Shown: positions 14,610 through 26,413 of the stretch, piece by piece
How positions within the stretch are numbered: the first letter of the stretch is position 1
Layout of the letters: the number at the start of each line of letters is the position of its first letter
Source of the DNA: Scylla paramamosain
Taxonomy: Eukaryota > Arthropoda > Malacostraca > Decapoda > Portunidae
Length of the DNA stretch: 64,000 bases
Reading direction: 5' to 3'
NCBI RefSeq assembly: GCF_035594125.1
Contig: NC_087158.1
Location: 8,048,501 to 8,112,500 of the forward strand
Translations under genes and position numbers: made by a program
Notes under the pieces: generated by a model
What the model saw: only the letters and a program-made list of their open reading frames with translations
Told to the model about the DNA's origin: nothing
The model's database searches: none

Positions 14610-16177
14610 AAAAAGTTTGTTTTGTTTCTTCATGTAGAGTGCTCTTCATGAGTTTTAGCTGTTTGATACCTAAAAAGCTCAAAAACACTCGTAATACACG
14701 TTTTTCGTAATGATTTCTCTTTTTTCCCTAATAGAGTATTTTGTGTTTTTTTTTACGTAACAAGTTCAAAAACACATAAAATGCACCTTTTTGTGTATTG
14801 TGTTTCTCCATAAATGATGTTTTGCATGCGTTTTACAAGCGCTTTAATAAGCAAATAGTTCAAAAATACTCAAAAGACACCTTTCAGGAAATGTTGTTTT
14901 GTTTTCTCATATATGGTTCTTTCCATGCTTTATAGCGTTTTCTGCCTAGCAAGCTGATAAACACTCAAAAGACATGTTTCTGGAGATATCGTTTCCTTTC
15001 CGAAATACAAGCTACTTTGCATCATGTTTATGTTTTGGTAAATAACAATGTGAAATACACTAAAAATACAAGATTTTAATGTATGTTTCTCCATACAGAG
15101 TGCTATTTATGCGTTTTAGCCTTTTAGTACCTAAGAAGTAAAAAAATATATTCATAATTCAAGTTTCTCTTGATGTCTTTTCGTTTCCTCAAATAGAGTA
15201 CTTTGCATGCATTTCGGAGTTTTTCTTCCCACCAATCTCAAAAACACTCAAAATACTTGTTTTGGGTAATGTTATCATCTTTTTACATAAAGGGTGTTCT
15301 GCATGCGTTTTAGCGTTTTGGTACGTATCTAGCTGAAAGAAACACAGAAGGCACGATTTTGGAATGTTGTTTGTTTTCCTATATAAAGTGCTTGCATTTT
15401 TTTTTTTTTTTTTTTTTTCTGATTGGTGCATAACATGAAAAAAAATATATTTGTAATGATGTTTTCCTTCCTAATATAAGAGGCTTTGCATGCATTTTTG
15501 CGTTTTAATAACTCATAATTTGATAAACACTGAAAATAAACGTTCTTGGTAATATTGATCTCTTTCTCCATATAGAATGACTCTTGCATTTTTTGGGGAG
15601 TATCCAAAAACTTCAAAAAACACTCCTAATACACGTTTTTCGTAATAAATACTTTGTGTGCATATTGGCAATTTTCTACGTAATAAGCAGAAAACACACA
15701 AAACACTATTTTCTTTCTCCATAAAGGGTGTTTTGCATGTGTTAAAACACATGTTTTTTATTACATAAAAAGCTCAAAGACACTGAAAAGATACGTTATT
15801 CGTAATGTTATTTTTATATTATATGTTATTCGTTATGTTATTTTTCGTTTCCACATATCAAAGGATTTCGATTCATTTTGGTGTTTTAACCTAACAAGGT
15901 GAAAAACTCACAAAATACACTATTTTCGTAATGTTTTGTTTTCCATATAGAGTGCTTTTTATAATTTTTAGCGTATTAGTGCCTCAAAAACTCTCAAACG
16001 ACACGTTTCTGGTGTTGTCTAATTTCCTCAATATAGTTGTTTTGCATGCATTTTGGCGTTTTGGTCCCTAATAATGTGGAAAAACCTAAAAAAATGCACG
16101 TTTTTGGTAATTCTCTTGTATTTCTCGATAGAGAGTACTATTCATGCGTTTCAGCATTTTTTTGTACCTAAAAATCT
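14185..16177 (-). repeat. Diverged monomeric satellite, reverse orientation
   Basis: Reverse-orientation monomers (TTTGGTAATGTT, GTTTTAGCGTTTTGGTAC, CTCAAAAACACTC) of about 100 bp follow each other, but the specific ten-monomer order and the AT island with GGTACCGAGATGCC are absent. The monomers differ from one another more than in the higher-order blocks. The forward-to-reverse switch is in an A-rich stretch near 14180. The reverse-to-forward switch is at CTCAAAAATAGAGAAACATA near 16175. Confidence 0.82.
14562..14604. repeat. (CA)n microsatellite inside satellite
   Basis: About 21 uninterrupted CA units followed by ten A residues, sitting inside a reverse monomer. Apparent reading frames crossing it on both strands are explained by the dinucleotide run. 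Confidence 0.95.
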
Positions 16178-17424
16178 CAAAAATAGAGAAACATAACAAC
16201 TTTACCAAAAACATGCATTTCGAGTGTATTTAACATTCTTAGATACGTAAAGGACAAAATCCGTGCAAAGCATCCAATATGGAAAAATAAAACGAGACCT
16301 CCAGAAATGTTTTCTTTTTTTTTCAGTGTTTATGAGCGTTCTAAGCACCAAAACGATAAAAAGCATATAAAGCACCCTCTATGGAAAAAAAAAATGAAAT
16401 ACTTTGAACGTATACATTCAGTGTTTTTTTTTTAACTTCTTATGTACCAAAACGCTAAAACACACACAAAAAAAAATCGAGAAACACTATCACTTTATCA
16501 AAAACGTGTATTTTGAGTGTTTTTCATCTTCTTATGTAGAAAATTCATACAGAAGTACTCTATCATGAAACGAGAAGACATTACGAGAAACTTGTATTAT
16601 GAATGTCTTCGTTTTAGGTATGAATATGGTAAAATGCATGAAGAGATCATTACCAAAAACGTGTATTTTGAGTGTTTTTTTTCTTTAATTGTTACTTAGA
16701 AAAAGACAAAATGCATGAAAAATATAATTCATGGGGAAACTAAAGAACATTACGAGAAACGTGTATTATAAGTGTTATTGACCTTCTTAGGTACCAAAAC
16801 ACTACTCATATTTAAGAAACAGAATAATATTACACACACACACACAAAAAAAAAAAAAGGTATTTTCCGTGTTTAATATTGTTAGGTACCAAAAGGCGAA
16901 AATGTCTGCAAAACTCCCTAAATAAAAAAAAAGAAACATTACGAAAAATGTTTCTTTTGAGTATTTTTCACCGTGTTACGCACCAAAACATTAATAAAAA
17001 GCCAAGAAATCACACTTCATTATAAAATAGAACAAAATTATGAAAAAAAAGTGTCTTCTGAGGATTTCTTAACTTCTTACGTAACAAAACGCTACAGTTT
17101 CAAATTGTTAGCTGTGAAATCACCAAAATGCGTGCAAAGCCTATTGTATGGGGAAATGAAGTGACATTACAAGAAACGTGTGTTTAGAGTATTTATGAGT
17201 TAGGCACCAAAACCCTAAAAATCATGGAAAACACACTATATGGGAAAACAAAACAACATTACGAGAAACTTGCCTTTGAAAGTTTTTAGCCAAAACGCTA
17301 AAACGCAGGCAAAACACCCTTTATGGAGAAAAACAAGATCATTACCAAAAAACGTGTATTTTGAGTGTTTTAAAAATTGTTACGTAAAAAAAGACAAAAT
17401 GCACGAAATTTTTGGGAATTGTTC
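16178..17424 (+). repeat. Diverged monomeric satellite, forward orientation
   Basis: Forward monomers with the ACATTACGAGAAACGTGTATTATGAGTG core (for example at 16576 and 16748), but no higher-order order and no AT island. A short (AC)n run lies at about 16833-16846. The monomers are more degenerate than in the 1.1-kb blocks, and the stretch appears to belong to the same older layer as 14185-16177. Confidence 0.8.
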
Positions 17425-17660
17425 TTTTAGTTGTTTTAGTTGTATTAGTGTTTTTGGAAATATTATTTCTTTTTCCCGTATAGGGATCTTCCTACGTCCT
17501 TTTTTTTTTCGTTTATGTGCATAACACGCTCATAAACATTCAAAACACACCTTTCTGTATGTGTCGTCTTCTTTCCCCATAAAGGGTGATTTACACTCAT
17601 TTTGGCGATTTGGTAACTAACAATATGAAATACAATCAAAACAAACGTTCATTGTAATGT
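17409..17660 (+). repeat. Direct duplication, copy 1
   Basis: From TTTTTGGGAATTGTTCTTTT through the poly-T after CATTGTAATG this is almost identical to 18071-18321. By eye there are only isolated substitutions (GTTC versus GTTG, ACAAACG versus ACACACG) and poly-T length changes. The high identity amid diverged monomers marks a recent duplication. Confidence 0.9.
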
Positions 17661-18070
17661 TATTTTTTTTTTTTTTTTTCCTTCTTAGGGAAACTAAAGA
17701 ACACTACGAGAAACGTGTAGGTACCAGAACACTGAAAGTCATGCCAAACACCATTGATGATGAAACAGAACGACATTTCCAGAACTTGTCTTATCAGTGT
17801 TTATAACTGCGTTAATCAAGAAAACGAAAAAAAAAATCCAAAAAATTATCTTTTTATTATTTTTGAGCTCCTTCCATACCAAAACGCTAACACTCATAAT
17901 ACAAGTTTCTCGAAATGTCTTTTCGTTTCCCCATATATGCATTTGGGTTTTTTCTAGGTATAAAACTGAAAACACTAAAAATACACGTGTTTTATTAAAG
18001 TTGTTCTGTATCTCCATAAAGCGTGTTTACTTGGTAAGTATTTAGCTCATAAACACTCAAAAGAAACGTA

Positions 18071-18321
18071 TTTTTGGGAATTGTTGTTTTAGTTGTTTTA
18101 GTTGTATTAGTGTTTTTGGAAATATTATTTCTTTTTCCCGTATAGGGATCTTCCTACGTCCTTTTTTTTTCGTTTATGTGCATAACACGCTCATAAACAT
18201 TCAAAACACACCTTTCTGTATGTGTCGTCTTCTTTCCCCATAAAGGGTGATTTACACTCATTTTGGCGATTTGGTAACTAACAATATGAAATACAATCAA
18301 AACACACGTTCATTGTAATGT
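18071..18321 (+). repeat. Direct duplication, copy 2
   Basis: Second copy of 17409-17660, about 660 bp away in the same orientation. The DNA between the copies includes the short forward segment 17685-17885, so the duplication post-dates that orientation switch or was part of the same rearrangement. Confidence 0.9.
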
Positions 18322-18914
18322 TTTTTTTTTTTTTCCCATTTAGAATGATATTTTTAGTTTTAGTGTTTTTAATATCCAAAAAAACCTTAAAAATACTCAT
18401 AATACACGTTTCTTGTAATACCTTCGTTTCCCATTTATATGGTATTTTCCATACATTTTGGCGTTTTTCTACGTAAAATATCCCAAAAACATTCCAAAAA
18501 CACGTTTTTGGTAAAGTTGTTCTGTGTTTCCATAAAGGCTGTTTTGTATGCGTTTTAACGATATGGTATGTAAGTAGCTCAAAAATACTCATAAATCAAG
18601 TGTTTTGTAATGTTTTGTTTTCTCTTACAAGGTCCTTACCATTCTTTTAAGCGTTTTGTTGCCTAGAACACTCATAAACACTCAAAACACATGTTTCTGG
18701 AAATGTCGTTTCTTATCCCATTTAGTAGACACGTATTTGCTAATGATGTTTGGTTTTCCCATAGTCGGAGTTTTCCATGTTTTTTTTTTTAGCGTTTTGG
18801 TGACTAACACGCTTATGAATACTAAAAAATACATGTTTTAGTTTTAGTGTTTTTAATATCCAAAAAAAACCTTAAAAATACTCATAATACACGTTTCTTG
18901 TAATACCTTCGTAT

Positions 18915-18926
18915 TACGAATTCGTA
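18915..18926. other. Perfect 12-bp palindrome at a patch junction
   Basis: TACGAATTCGTA is a perfect palindrome where a repeated patch (18835-18912, a copy of about 18345-18420) rejoins the interrupted monomer: GAATACTAAAAAATACATG occurs at 18826 before the patch and again at 18931 after it. This is consistent with a template-switch or foldback event. Confidence 0.6.
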
Positions 18927-18975
18927 TTATGAATACTAAAAAATACATGTTTCTGGAAATATCGTTTCGTTTTCA

Positions 18976-19392
18976 AATTTTCAACATATCCTGATGTTTA
19001 TATCATGTGAATTTTACGTCCCTAGCTGCAATAAATGAATTATAGTACCCCTTTAAACATTATCGCTTCATATCTCAAAGTAGCGAATTTTCGGATGTAA
19101 AAATGATCGTTACTATTCCTGTTACACATATACAGGCTATTGCAGCTTTTTTAAACTATATAAGACAAAAAAATGTGCTATCAAAATTTTTGTTTTGAGT
19201 TATTTTTTTTTAAATATGTTATAACATTTTTTTAAATATTTTTCGTAGAAATATATTTTTTTTTACCATTTTACATGAAAAAAACAATATATAGAAAAAA
19301 TTGTTGGTCTATCCTTCCTGATTAAATGCATTTTTAATGAAAAAAAAAATATAGGCAATTTAACATAGGATTCGTGATTCTACGTCACCGCC
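18976..19392. other. Non-satellite AT-rich stretch embedded in the array
   Basis: No satellite monomer can be recognised. Long T and A runs and TATATA-like stretches dominate, with no coding frame, terminal repeats or clear target duplication. I do not recognise it. It separates the scrambled monomeric zone from the next forward higher-order block, and could be an old insertion or a remnant of pre-array sequence. Confidence 0.6.
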
Positions 19393-19469
19393 ACTCCATA
19401 AATACTCAAAAGACGCGATTCTAGACACCTTTATTGTTCCCTTTATATTGTGGTTTGCATGCATTTTTG
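19393..19469 (-). repeat. Single reverse satellite monomer
   Basis: ACTCCATAAATACTCAAAAG through GGTTTGCATGCATTTTTGGC is one reverse monomer between the AT-rich stretch and the next forward block. The switch to forward occurs at GGCGTTTAAATACATGC near 19470, where the two orientations share the GCGTTTAA sequence. Confidence 0.75.
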
Positions 19470-22400
19470 GCGTTTAAATACATGCAAAGAACCTTATGTT
19501 TGGGAAACGAAACAACATTACGAGAAACGTGTATTATAAGTGATTTTAAAGTTCCTTCAGTACCAAAAAGCTAAAACCCACAAATAACACTCTTTAGAAA
19601 AATAAATAATAAATTAAAAAATTAAAAAATGGGACTTTTTTTTTGTTATTCATCTTCATAGGAACCAAGATGCCAAAATTCTACCAAAATTCAGTTAATT
19701 TATGTGGAAAAAAGAACATTATCATAAAAGTTAATTATAGCTTTTTTTTCGGATTGTTATGTATCAAACCCTAAAGTGCATGCAAAGCCACCTATATAGG
19801 GAAGTTAAACGACTTTACTAGAAACCTGTCTTTTCAGTGTTTTCAGCATGTTAGGCACCAAAACGATAAATAATATGGAAGTCAGTCAATTATGTGAATC
19901 CAAAACAAAATTACTGAAAACGTGTCTTTTCAGTATTTTACGTAGAAAAACGCTAAAGCGGATACAAACCATCCTATATGAAGAAATAAAATAACATTAC
20001 CAAAAAGATATATTTTGAGTGTTTTTGAGCTTGTTAATGCAAAAAATGCAAAAAATGGATGTAAAGCACTCTATATTAGGAAACAAAAGGACATTACGTG
20101 AAACGTGTATAATAAGTGTTTTATAGTTTTAAAACAACCACAAGGCAATAAACGCAAAAACTTGTGTATATAGAAAAATTTCTTACATACCAAAATGAAT
20201 AAATGCATGAATAACACTTTTTATCGATAAACAGAACTACCTTACGAAATTCTGTATTTTGAATGTTTTTCACATTCTTAGTTACAAAAATGCCAAATTA
20301 CATGCGAAACAAGCTTCATGTGGGAAAAAAATGACATTACTAGAAAAGTGTCTTTTGAGTGTTTTTCAGCGTGATATGCAACAAAGCATTAAAAAGCAGA
20401 ACGATCACATTACATGGGAATAAAACCAACTTTTACGAAGAATTTGCCTTAAAGTGTTTTTAACAACTTATATACGAAACAGCTAAAACGCATGAAAAAC
20501 AAACTTTATGGAGAAACAGAATAATATTACCAAAAACATGTATTTTCAGTGTTTTTGATCATGTTATCTATAAAAACGCTTAAGTATATGCAAAGAACAT
20601 TATGTTTGGGAAAGAAAAGGACATTACGAGAAACGTGTATTATGAGTGTTTTTTTTTAAGTTCCTTAAGTACCAAAAAGCTAAAACCCACAAATAACACT
20701 CTTTATTTAGAAAATAAAAACAAATAAAAAAAATAAAGAAAATTTTTTTTTTTTTTTTTTTTTTTGTTATCTTCATAGGTACCGAGATGCCAAAATTCTA
20801 GGAAAATTCAGGGCAATTATGTGATAAAAGAATATTATTAAAAAAGTTAATTTCAGCTTCCTTTTTATTCGGACTATTATGTACCAAACACTAAAGTGCA
20901 TGGAAAGCCTCCAATATGAGGAAATTAAACGACCTTACCAGAAATCTGTGTTTTGAGTGTTTTTTAGCATGTTATACACCAAAACGATAAATAACAAGGA
21001 ACTCATTCTATATGGGAATCCAAAACAAAGTTACTGAAAACGTGTCTTCTCAGTGTTTTACGTAGAAAAACGTTAAAACGGATGGAAACCAACCAATATC
21101 AAGAAATAGAAAAACGTTACTAAAAAGGTATATTTTGAGTGTTTTTGAGCTTTTTACCTACAAAAAACTTGAAAATTGATGCAAAGCACTCTATATTGGG
21201 AAACAAAAGGACATTGCAAGAAAAGTGTATAATGAGTGTTTTATAGTTCAAAAGAACCACAAAGCAAAAAACGGAAAAATCGTGTATATGGAGAGATTTC
21301 CTAGATACCAAAATGCTGAAACTCATGAATAACACTCTTAATTGAGAAACAGAACAACCTTACTAAATGCGTGTATTTTGAGTGCTTTTAACATTCTTAG
21401 TTACCAATACCCCAAATTGCATGCGAAAATAGATTTGTGGGAAAAAAAAAATGATTTACCAGAAAAGTATATTTTGAGTGTTTTTGAGCGTGATAGGCAA
21501 TAAAGCACTAAAAAGGAGGGCAATCACATTACATTGGAGTAAAACGAATTTTTACCAAGAACTTGCCTTTAAGTGTTTTTGAACTCCTTATATACCAAAA
21601 CACTAAAACGCATGCAAAACACACTTTATGGTGAAACAGAATATAATTAACAAAAACATGTATTTTGAGTGTTTTTGATCATGTTACCAATAAAAACGCT
21701 TAAATACAATGAAAAAAACACTATTTTTGGGAAACGAAAGGAGATTACGAGAAATGTGTATTATGAGTGTTTTTAAGTTCATTAATTACCAAAAAGCTAA
21801 AAGCCACAAATAACACTCTTTATTGAGAAACAATAAATAAACAAAAAAATACGATATTTTTTTTTCTTTCTTATTCATCTTTACAGGTACCAATATGCCA
21901 AAATTCTGGCAAAATTCAGGATATTATGTAAAATAAGAACATTATCAAAAAAGTTAAATTTAGCTTTTTTTCGGACTGTTATGTACCAAACCCATAAAGT
22001 GAATGCAAAGCCACCTGTAAGGGTCTTATGAGTGTTTTTCAGCATCTTAGGAACCAACACGATCAATAACATGGAAATCAATCTATATGGGAATCCAAAA
22101 CAAAATTACTAAAAACGTGTCTTTTCCGTGTTTTACGTAGAAAAACGCTAAAACGGATGCAAACCAACCAATATGAAGAAATAAAATAACATTACCTAAA
22201 AGGTATATTTTGAGTGTTTTTGAAATTGTTACCTACAAAAAACGCGAAAATGGATGGAAAGCACTCTATATTGGGAAGCAAAAGGACATTACGAGAAACG
22301 TGTACGAGTATAATGAGTGTTTTATAGTTTCACAAGAACTACAAGGCAAAAAACGTAAAAACTCGTTTATATAGAGAAGTTTCTTACATTCTAAAATGCT

Positions 22401-23066
22401 GAAACTCTGGAACAACACTCTTAATTGAGAAACAGAACAATATTACTAAATACGTGTATTTTGAGTGTTTTTCACATTCTTAGTTACCAAAACCCCAAAT
22501 TGCATGCGAAACCAGCTTTATGTGGGTAAAAAATGACATTACCAGAAAAAATGTCTTTTCAGTGTTTTTGAGCGTGTTAGGCAATAAAGCACTAAAAAGC
22601 TGGGCAAAAACATTACATTGGAATAAAACCAATTTTTAACAAGAACTTGACTTTAAGTGTTTTTGAGCTCTTTATATACCAAAACACTAAAACGCATGCA
22701 AAATACACTTTATGGTGAAACAGAAGAACATTACCAAAAACATGTATTTTGAGTGTTTTTGATCATGTTACCAATAAAAACGCTTAAATACATGCAAAGA
22801 ACCCTATTTTTTGGGAACGAAAGGACATTACGAGAAACGTGTATTATGAGTGTTTTTAGGTTCCTTAAGTACCAAAAAAAGCTAAAACCCACAAATAACA
22901 CTCTTTATAAAGAAAAAAAAATAAAAAAATTATTATTATTATTTTTTTATTTATTTTTTTTTTTATTCATCTTCATAGGTACTAAGATGCCAAAATTCTG
23001 GCAATATTCTTTCGGAATCGAAAACAAAATTACTGAAAACGTATCTTTTCGGTGTTTTACGTAGAG
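19470..23066 (+). repeat. Satellite array, forward block 3
   Basis: Forward higher-order units with islands near 19640, 20750, 21860 and 22940. It parallels 10520-13790 monomer by monomer, including unit-specific features such as TACATTGGAGTAAAACG (21532 here, 12190 there) and the deletion after the last island. The block is cut at GTTTTACGTAGAGAAAAC by the LINE at 23067; the interrupted monomer resumes after the LINE. Confidence 0.92.
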
Positions 23067-23073
23067 AAAACAG

Positions 23074-24598
23074 AGAATAGACCCGTCAAATCCTCAAGAA
23101 TATGTAAATGAATTAAATTCTTTTTACTCTTGATTTGATATCCATGATTTTAATGAAGAATGCAACAATATTATGTCACTTGCAAATAGTATTGAGTCAG
23201 ACCATATAACTATCACAGAAGAAGATACAAGACGCTCTTTGAAACGAATTAAGTGTGGTAAAGCTGGTGGTCCAGATGGTATAGGTTCAAGGTTATTGAA
23301 AAACTGTGCAGAACAACTTGTTAATCCAGTTTGTAAACTTTACCAAGCTTCACTTGATCAGTCCGTAATTCCAGATGTGTGGAAGAAATCTGAAGTTATT
23401 CCAGTGCCTAAAACCAACAACCCAAAAGAGCTAAATGATTTAAGACCTGTCGCACTAACCCCAATTCTTATGAAATGTTTGGAGCACAATGTAAAACCAC
23501 ATCTCTGTAAATATTTAGACTCAGAGCGAGATAACTTTCAATTTGCTTATTGTGAAAACAGATGTGTTCAAGATGCTATATTAACGTTACTTCACCCTAT
23601 CCATGAACACTTAGAGAATCGAAATACACAGGTTCGCATTCTTTTTATAGATTTTAGTAGCGCTTTTAACACCATCCAACCCTACATATTGTTACAAAAG
23701 TTACTAGCATTAAATGTAAACAGAAAACTCATTAAATGGATACATAGTTACCTAACAATGCGTTCACAATATACAAAACTTAAAAATGTTAAATCAGACA
23801 TTGCTATAACAAATACAGGGGCACCCCAAGGTTGTGTTCTGGCTCCACTACTTTTTGTATTGTACACAAATGACTGCAGAAGTAAATATAAAAGTTGTTC
23901 TATAATTAAATATGCAGATGACACGGCAATAGTGGGAAAAATCAATAATGATGATTCACGAGAGTTCCTGAAGCAAGTTGAAGACTTTGTTACATGGTGC
24001 AATAATAACTTTTTTAAATCTAAATGTAAAGAAAACAAAAGAAATGATAATTGATTTCCGTACAATTAACACAATTCCAGATCCACTAGTCATAGCCAAT
24101 GAGCAAGTTGAAAGAGTACATGAATATAAATATCTTGGCGTAATAATTGATGACAAATTAACAGGATCTTCAAATACAATTAAATTATACAAAAAATGTA
24201 AACAGAGAATTAATTTTCTAAGAATATTGAAAAACATCCATATAGATCAATCAATATTATCACTATTTTATAAATCAGTAATTGAATCTATTTTGAGCTT
24301 TGCTATTACAGTATGGTATGGATCCTTAACATGTAAAGATAGAAATAAACTCAAAAGAATTGTAAAGAACGCTGGTAAACTTAAAGCTAGAACTGATTTC
24401 CTAGATGATATATATATTATGATGGTGATAAAACAACTAAATAAAATTATGAATGATGTCCAGCATCCACTGCACTGCCAATACAAGTTCCTGAGATCTG
24501 GTAAAAGACTTGCCCTCCCAAAGCTGCAAACTACTAGATTTAAAAATACCTTTATTCCTAAGAGTATAGATCTCTTCAATTCCTTTGCTTCCCGCTAA
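23074..24598 (+). pseudogene. Reverse transcriptase of the satellite-inserted LINE (broken)
   Basis: RNA-directed DNA polymerase of a LINE, acting in target-primed reverse transcription. Visible motifs include KAGGPDGIGSRLLKNC, LRPVALTPILMKCLE, IDFSSAFNTIQP (motif A), GAPQGCVLAPLLFVLYTND and the catalytic YADDTAIVG, followed by a thumb-like region and the C-terminal KLQTTRFKNTFIPK. The endonuclease is missing through 5' truncation. The frame is open from 23074 except for TGA at 23131-23133, where relatives usually have Arg. A one-base frameshift in the T/A run near 24008-24018 moves the last 190 or so residues to another frame. Those remnants appear as frames 23173-24054 and 23978-24598. It is not functional as it stands. 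Confidence 0.9.
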
Positions 24599-24733
24599 CT
24601 TTTGTTTTATGTGTGTGAGTGTGTATTTTTAATGATGTATTATTTTCAGTATATTATATTATATTATGTGGATGAGCTACTGATCAAGCCAAGAAGATTT
24701 TCATGTTGTATGTAATTCAATGTGACAATAAAG

Positions 24734-24775
<42 letters not shown>
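24734..24775 (+). repeat. (CTTA)n tail of the LINE
   Basis: Ten tandem CTTA units directly after the polyadenylation-like signal and immediately before satellite sequence. This is the 3' terminus of the retrotransposon. Confidence 0.93.
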
Positions 24776-26413
24776 AAAACGCTAAAACAGATGAAAACCA
24801 ACCAATATGAAGAAATAGAATAACATTACCAAAGAGGTATATTTTGAGTGTTTTTGAGCTTGTTATCTACAAAAAACGCGAAAATGGATGCAAAGCACTC
24901 CCTATTGGAAAAAAAAAAAAGGACATTACGAGAAACATGTATAATGAGTGTCTTATTATTTTCGGGCTGAAGTACTTGTGGTTCACAAGAACCACAAGGC
25001 AAAAAACGCAAAAACTCGTGTATATAAAGACGTTTCTTAGATACCAAAATGCTGAAACTCATCAATAAAAATCATAATTGAGAAACAGAAAAACATTACC
25101 AAATGCGTGTATTTTGAGTGTTTTTTTCATATTCTTTTCCAAAACTCTAAATAGCATGCGAAACTAGCTTTATGTGGGAAAAAAATGACATTACCAAAAG
25201 TATGTTTTCAGTGTTTTTGAGCGTGTTAGGCAATAAAGCACTAAAAAGCAGGGCAATCATATTACACTGGAATAAAACCAACTTTTACCAAGAACTTGCC
25301 TTAAAGTGTTTTTCAGCTCCTTACATACCAAATCGCTAAAACGCATGGAAAACACTCGTTTATGGAGAAGCAGAATAACATTACCAAAAATAAGTGTTTT
25401 GAGTGTTTTTTATCATGTTACCTATAAAAACACTTAAATACATGCAAAGATCCCCATATTTTGGAAACGAAAGGATATTACGAAAAATGTGTATTGTGAA
25501 TGTTTTTAAGTTCCTTAAGTACCAAAACGTTAAAACCTACAAATAACACTCTTTATAGAGAAAAAAATAAATAAAAAAATAGCATTTTTATTTTTTTGTT
25601 ATTGATGTTCATAGGTACCAAGATGTCAAAATTCTGCCAAAATTCAGGGAAATTATGTGGAAAAAACATTACGGAAAAAGTTCATTTTACCTTTTTTTTC
25701 GGAGTTATGTTCCAAACCAAAAAGTGTATGCAAAGCCACCTATCTGATGAAATTTAATGACTTTACAAGAAACCTGTCTTTTGAGTGTTTTTCTGCATGT
25801 TAGGCACCAAAACGATAAATAATATGAAAGTCACTCTATATGTAAATCCAAAAGAAAATGACTGAAAACGTGTCTTTTAAAAGATTTACGTAGAAAAACG
25901 CTAAAACGGATGCAAACCAAACTAATATGAAGAAATAGAATAACATTACCAAAAAAAGTATATTTTGTGTGTTTTTGAGATTGTTACATAAAAAAACGCG
26001 AAAATGGATGCAAAGCACTCTATATAAGGAAAAAAAATGACATAACGAGAAACGTATATAATGAGTGTTTTATAGTTTCACCAGAATCACAAGGCAAAAA
26101 ACGCAAAAACTCGACTGTATGGAGAAATTTCTAAGATACCAAAATACTGAAACTCATGAATAACACTCTTAATCAAGAAACAGAACAACCTTACTAAATG
26201 CGTGTAGTTTGAGTGTTTTTTTACATTCTTAGTTACCAAAACCCCAAATTCCATGCGAAACTAGCTTTTATGTGGAAAAAGAATGACATTACCAGAAAAG
26301 TGTCTTTGAGTGTTTTTGAGCGTGTTAGGCAATAAAGCACTAAAAAGCAGGGCATTCACATTACATGGGAATAAAACCAACTTTTACGAAGAACTTGCCT
26401 TTTAGTGTTTTTG
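24776..26413 (+). repeat. Satellite array, forward block 4
   Basis: Continues the monomer interrupted by the LINE; one island near 25595. A variant at 24950-24995 carries an added TTATTATTTTCGGGCTGAAG and a 10-bp perfect hairpin (CTTGTGGTTC ACAA GAACCACAAG). A related variant in reverse orientation lies at 34805-34850. Confidence 0.92.

Larger units (their letters stand above)
17425..18975. repeat. Scrambled satellite zone with several orientation switches
   Basis: Orientation changes within a few hundred bases: reverse from about 17425 to 17685, forward from 17685 to 17885 (AAGAACACTACGAGAAACGTG), then reverse to 18975. It contains a 250-bp direct duplication (17409-17660 and 18071-18321) and an 80-bp patch near 18835 copied from 18345-18415. 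There is no AT island and no 1.1-kb order. Confidence 0.78.
23067..24775 (+). mobile_element. 5'-truncated non-LTR retrotransposon inserted in the satellite
   Basis: A LINE with only the reverse transcriptase part of its protein, a short 3' UTR, AATAAA at 24727-24732 and a tail of ten CTTA units in place of poly(A). Satellite sequence on both sides belongs to the same monomer (ACGTAGAGAAAAC left, TAAAACGCTAAAACAGATG right), so this is a simple insertion. A possible target duplication is only AAAAC and not convincing. A simple-repeat tail and the DLRPVALTPILMKCLE motif fit the CR1/L2/Rex1 group of the jockey superfamily; the exact clade is not determined. Confidence 0.9.

Noticed and set aside
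14451..14688. Frames with long HT/CV runs
   Set aside because: Produced by the (CA)n microsatellite on both strands.
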